DNA from: an uncultured Microbacterium sp.
GTDB taxonomy: Bacteria; Actinomycetota; Actinomycetes; Actinomycetales; Microbacteriaceae
DNA length: 7,303 nt
NCBI GenBank assembly: GCA_937988695.1
Contig: CALKHM010000143.1
Location: 1 to 7,303 of the forward strand
Direction: 5' to 3'
The translations under genes were made by a program, and so were the position numbers. Shown here one piece after another: positions 5,462 through 7,303 of the stretch; the stretch's first letter is position 1; every line of letters begins with the position of its first letter. The notes under the pieces were generated by a model, which did not search any database, was not told the origin of the DNA, and saw nothing but the letters and a program-made list of their open reading frames with translations.

Positions 5462-6754
5462 ATGGTGAGTAAGCGATATGGTCGGCTGATTGGGCTGACC
5501 GCGCTCGCTTTGTCCGCGGCAGTCGTGGCCGCGGGATGTTCGGCAGGCGGCGGAGGGCAGAATGGCTCGAACCCGACGCAGGCCGACAATGGGCCGGTGA
5601 ATCTCGCATTCTCGGCCTGGGAATTCGAGGAGCCCGGAAAAGGCGACGCCATTTGGGACGCGTTGAAGGACTATCACGGTCCCAACAACAATGTCACGGT
5701 GCAGCGCGTCGGCATTCCGTATGCGAATTACGCTGACAAGATCGCCACCGAGGTGGGCGCCAAGGGCGGGCCGGATGTCTTCGTTCTTCAAGACAGCCAG
5801 TTCTCCACATTCGCCGCCGCCGGCCTGCTGGTTCCGCTCGACGACATCCAGAAGGAATACGCGAGCACGTTGAACCACACGAATGACTTCGGAAAGGTCA
5901 ACGGGAAATACTACGGCCTTGCCTGGGAGCAGTCCGACTACGGCCTGATGTACAACAAGGACCTCATGGCCAAGGCCGGGATCAAGATTCCGACCACGTA
6001 CGAAGAGCTCGTCGCTGCGGCGAAAGAGGTCCATCAGAAGCTCGGGATCTGGGGCTATGCCAACCGCTCGAACATCAACGAGCTCGACGGCTGGACGCTG
6101 GAGATCAACAACTGGATCTCCGGATTCGGCGGTGCTCTGAGCACCAACGGAAAGCTCACCATCGACTCTCCGGAGAACGTCGCCGCCATCAAGGCGTACG
6201 TCGACCTGTTCCGTTCCGGCGTCGTGCCGGTCGGCGACAGCTCCTCGACGCTTCGTCAGGCGTTCGCGCTGAACCAGGTTGGATTCGTCATCGAGAACGC
6301 GGGCGTGGCCTCGACCCTCACCCAGAACCCGAAGAACCTCATCAACGGCATGAACCTCGGTGTCTCGCCGCTGCCGTTCCCGAACCCGGGCGGTCACACC
6401 GCGATCATCCTCGCGGTCAACAAGTACAGCCCGCACGTCCAGCAGGCGAAGGACTTCGTGCGCTACATCCTGAGTCAGAAGGCGCAGGAAGGGCTGCGGA
6501 CGGCGCTGACCGACACGACGCTGGCGACGGATGTGCCGCTGGAGGCGGACTTCGTGAAGAAGAACCCGTTCGCCCCGGAGTTCATGGAGCTCGGAAAGCA
6601 CTCGACGGACAGCGTCATCCAGGGCTTCGCGAAGAACAGCCGCGCCATCTACAACGTCTTCCTCACGGCCGTGCAGGGTCTTGTGACCAATGGCGGCGAT
6701 GTCCAGGCGACACTGACGAAGGTCCAGGACCAGGTGGTCAACCAGTACGGTTGA
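5462..6754 (+). CDS. ABC transporter sugar-binding lipoprotein (solute-binding family 1)
   Basis: This 430-residue extracellular lipoprotein captures a sugar and delivers it to the membrane permeases encoded next to it. It begins with a lipoprotein signal peptide: basic start MVSKRYGR, a hydrophobic core (9-24) and the lipobox VAAGC with Cys26 as the lipidation site, then a Gly/Ser-rich linker (27-39). The mature part has family-1 features: VNLAFSAWEFEEPG, a YADKIATEVGAKGGPDVFVLQ stretch, GLLVPLDD, YYGLAWEQSDYGLMYNKDLMAKAGI and PTTYEELVAAAKEV. I chose the ATG at 5462 because AAAGGGG (5448-5454) is 7 nt upstream; an in-frame TTG two codons earlier would be too close. The first third uses more A/T-ending codons than the rest. 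The substrate cannot be read from sequence; the neighbouring isomerase suggests a monosaccharide or a small oligosaccharide. Confidence 0.93.
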   Translation: MVSKRYGRLIGLTALALSAAVVAAGCSAGGGGQNGSNPTQADNGPVNLAFSAWEFEEPGKGDAIWDALKDYHGPNNNVTVQRVGIPYANYADKIATEVGAKGGPDVFVLQDSQFSTFAAAGLLVPLDDIQKEYASTLNHTNDFGKVNGKYYGLAWEQSDYGLMYNKDLMAKAGIKIPTTYEELVAAAKEVHQKLGIWGYANRSNINELDGWTLEINNWISGFGGALSTNGKLTIDSPENVAAIKAYVDLFRSGVVPVGDSSSTLRQAFALNQVGFVIENAGVASTLTQNPKNLINGMNLGVSPLPFPNPGGHTAIILAVNKYSPHVQQAKDFVRYILSQKAQEGLRTALTDTTLATDVPLEADFVKKNPFAPEFMELGKHSTDSVIQGFAKNSRAIYNVFLTAVQGLVTNGGDVQATLTKVQDQVVNQYG

Positions 6755-6789
6755 CCGGAACCGCCGTCCTGATCTGCCTTCCTTGTGAA

Positions 6790-6832
6790 GCCCAATGGCG
6801 CCGACTTTCCCGATGAGCCGGCGCCATTGGGC
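6790..6832 (+). promoter_or_regulatory. Perfect 14-bp intercistronic hairpin
   Basis: GCCCAATGGCGCCG (6790-6803) pairs perfectly with its reverse complement at 6819-6832 around a 15-nt loop. It begins 36 nt after the binding-protein stop and ends 54 nt before the permease start. No T-run follows, so it is not a classic full terminator. As in other sugar ABC operons, such a structure can stabilise the upstream mRNA or partly stop transcription, so that the binding protein is made in excess over the permeases. That role is inference. Confidence 0.75.
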
Positions 6833-6886
6833 ATGCAGAACGCGGGCGACCCACGATGCCCCAAACGATACGAAGGGGAGCCTCCC

Positions 6887-7303
6887 TTGAACACAGTGCG
6901 TGACGAGTCGACCTCGGCGAGGGTGCGAACGCCTGTCGCGGTGCCCGCCCGGTCATCCGGGAGGCTGCTGCGGGCAGCGGCGCCCTACGTCTTCATCGGT
7001 CCGTCGGTCATCTACCTCGTGATCTTCACGCTGATCCCGCTGATGGACGGCCTGCGGCTGAGCATGACGGACACCGACCTCGTGACCCCTTCCGGGGGCG
7101 AGAGCATCGGGTTCCGCAACTACGAGCGCCTGCTGGGCAGCGACCAGTTCTGGAGCTCGGTGGGCATCACGCTGGTGTACACGGCGGTCACCGTCGTCTT
7201 CGCGGTCGGGCTCGGAACCGCAGCAGCCATCCTGCTCGACACCAAGTTCCGCGGTCGGGCGGGGGTGCGCGGGATCGTGGCTATCCCGTACGCGGTGCCC
7301 ACG
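6887..7303 (+). CDS. MalF-type sugar ABC transporter permease, N-terminal part
   Basis: This is the first inner-membrane permease of the sugar importer; 139 codons are present and the gene runs off the right edge. I chose the TTG at 6887 because GAAGGGGAG (6872-6880) lies 6 nt upstream; the next in-frame candidate, GTG at 6896, is too far from it. The product starts MNTVRDESTSARVR, has a cytoplasmic tail of about 30 residues, and then a first membrane helix, APYVFIGPSVIYLVIFTLIP (32-51), with the family's typical Pro-rich pattern. Next come the short loop LRLSMTDTDL, FRNYERLLGSDQFWSSVGIT (76-95) and a second helix (about 92-117). The visible end, IVAIPYAVPT, corresponds to the conserved start of the permease domain's third helix. 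It follows the binding-protein gene after a 132-bp gap with a hairpin, and a second permease gene (MalG type) is expected just beyond the window. Confidence 0.9.
   Translation, partial: MNTVRDESTSARVRTPVAVPARSSGRLLRAAAPYVFIGPSVIYLVIFTLIPLMDGLRLSMTDTDLVTPSGGESIGFRNYERLLGSDQFWSSVGITLVYTAVTVVFAVGLGTAAAILLDTKFRGRAGVRGIVAIPYAVPT

Noticed and set aside
5357..6601. Minus-strand open frame of 414 codons opposite the binding-protein gene
   Set aside because: It is antisense to a convincing lipoprotein gene and has the low-complexity Arg/Val/Asp composition of a shadow frame.

Overview
The window is uniformly GC-rich, with short intergenic gaps, overlapping stop/start codons and gene content typical of a high-GC actinobacterium. 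A Microbacteriaceae-like host (for example Microbacterium) is my best guess; this rests on composition, codon use and gene types, not on any database search. No rRNA, tRNA, CRISPR array, transposase or integrase was seen.

Left part (1-2288): a biotin-uptake locus. On the minus strand, bioY (substrate-binding S component), bioM (ATPase) and bioN (transmembrane coupling protein, cut by the window edge) form a tightly overlapped energy-coupling-factor (ECF) biotin transporter operon. Divergent from bioY, with only 54 bp between, is a TetR-family regulator that I assign as BioQ. The gap holds two tandem copies of the palindrome TGAACnnnGTTCA, the expected BioQ-type operator, beside a palindromic TATA-containing core that can act as a -10 element in both directions. 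The bioM gene carries an in-frame 21-bp minisatellite, so its ATPase is longer than usual.

Right part (2392-7303): a carbohydrate-uptake locus, all on the plus strand. It runs: a LacI-family repressor; a 544-residue sugar isomerase of the L-fucose/L-arabinose isomerase type (substrate unknown); a family-1 sugar-binding lipoprotein; and the start of a MalF-type ABC permease that runs off the right edge. The likely logic is that the binding protein and permeases import a sugar, the isomerase converts it from aldose to ketose, and LacI represses in its absence.

Two different LacI-type operator sequences are visible. An AATCGATTTC-based site lies upstream of lacI and inside the promoter of the isomerase. 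A different perfect palindrome, TGTCACCGGTGACA, occurs twice just downstream of a strong TTGACA/TAAGGT promoter of the binding-protein gene. This suggests two regulators act on one locus. A perfect 14-bp hairpin between the binding-protein and permease genes probably sets their expression ratio. I found no evidence of a wholly new system; the most noteworthy items are the operator architecture and the bioM minisatellite.
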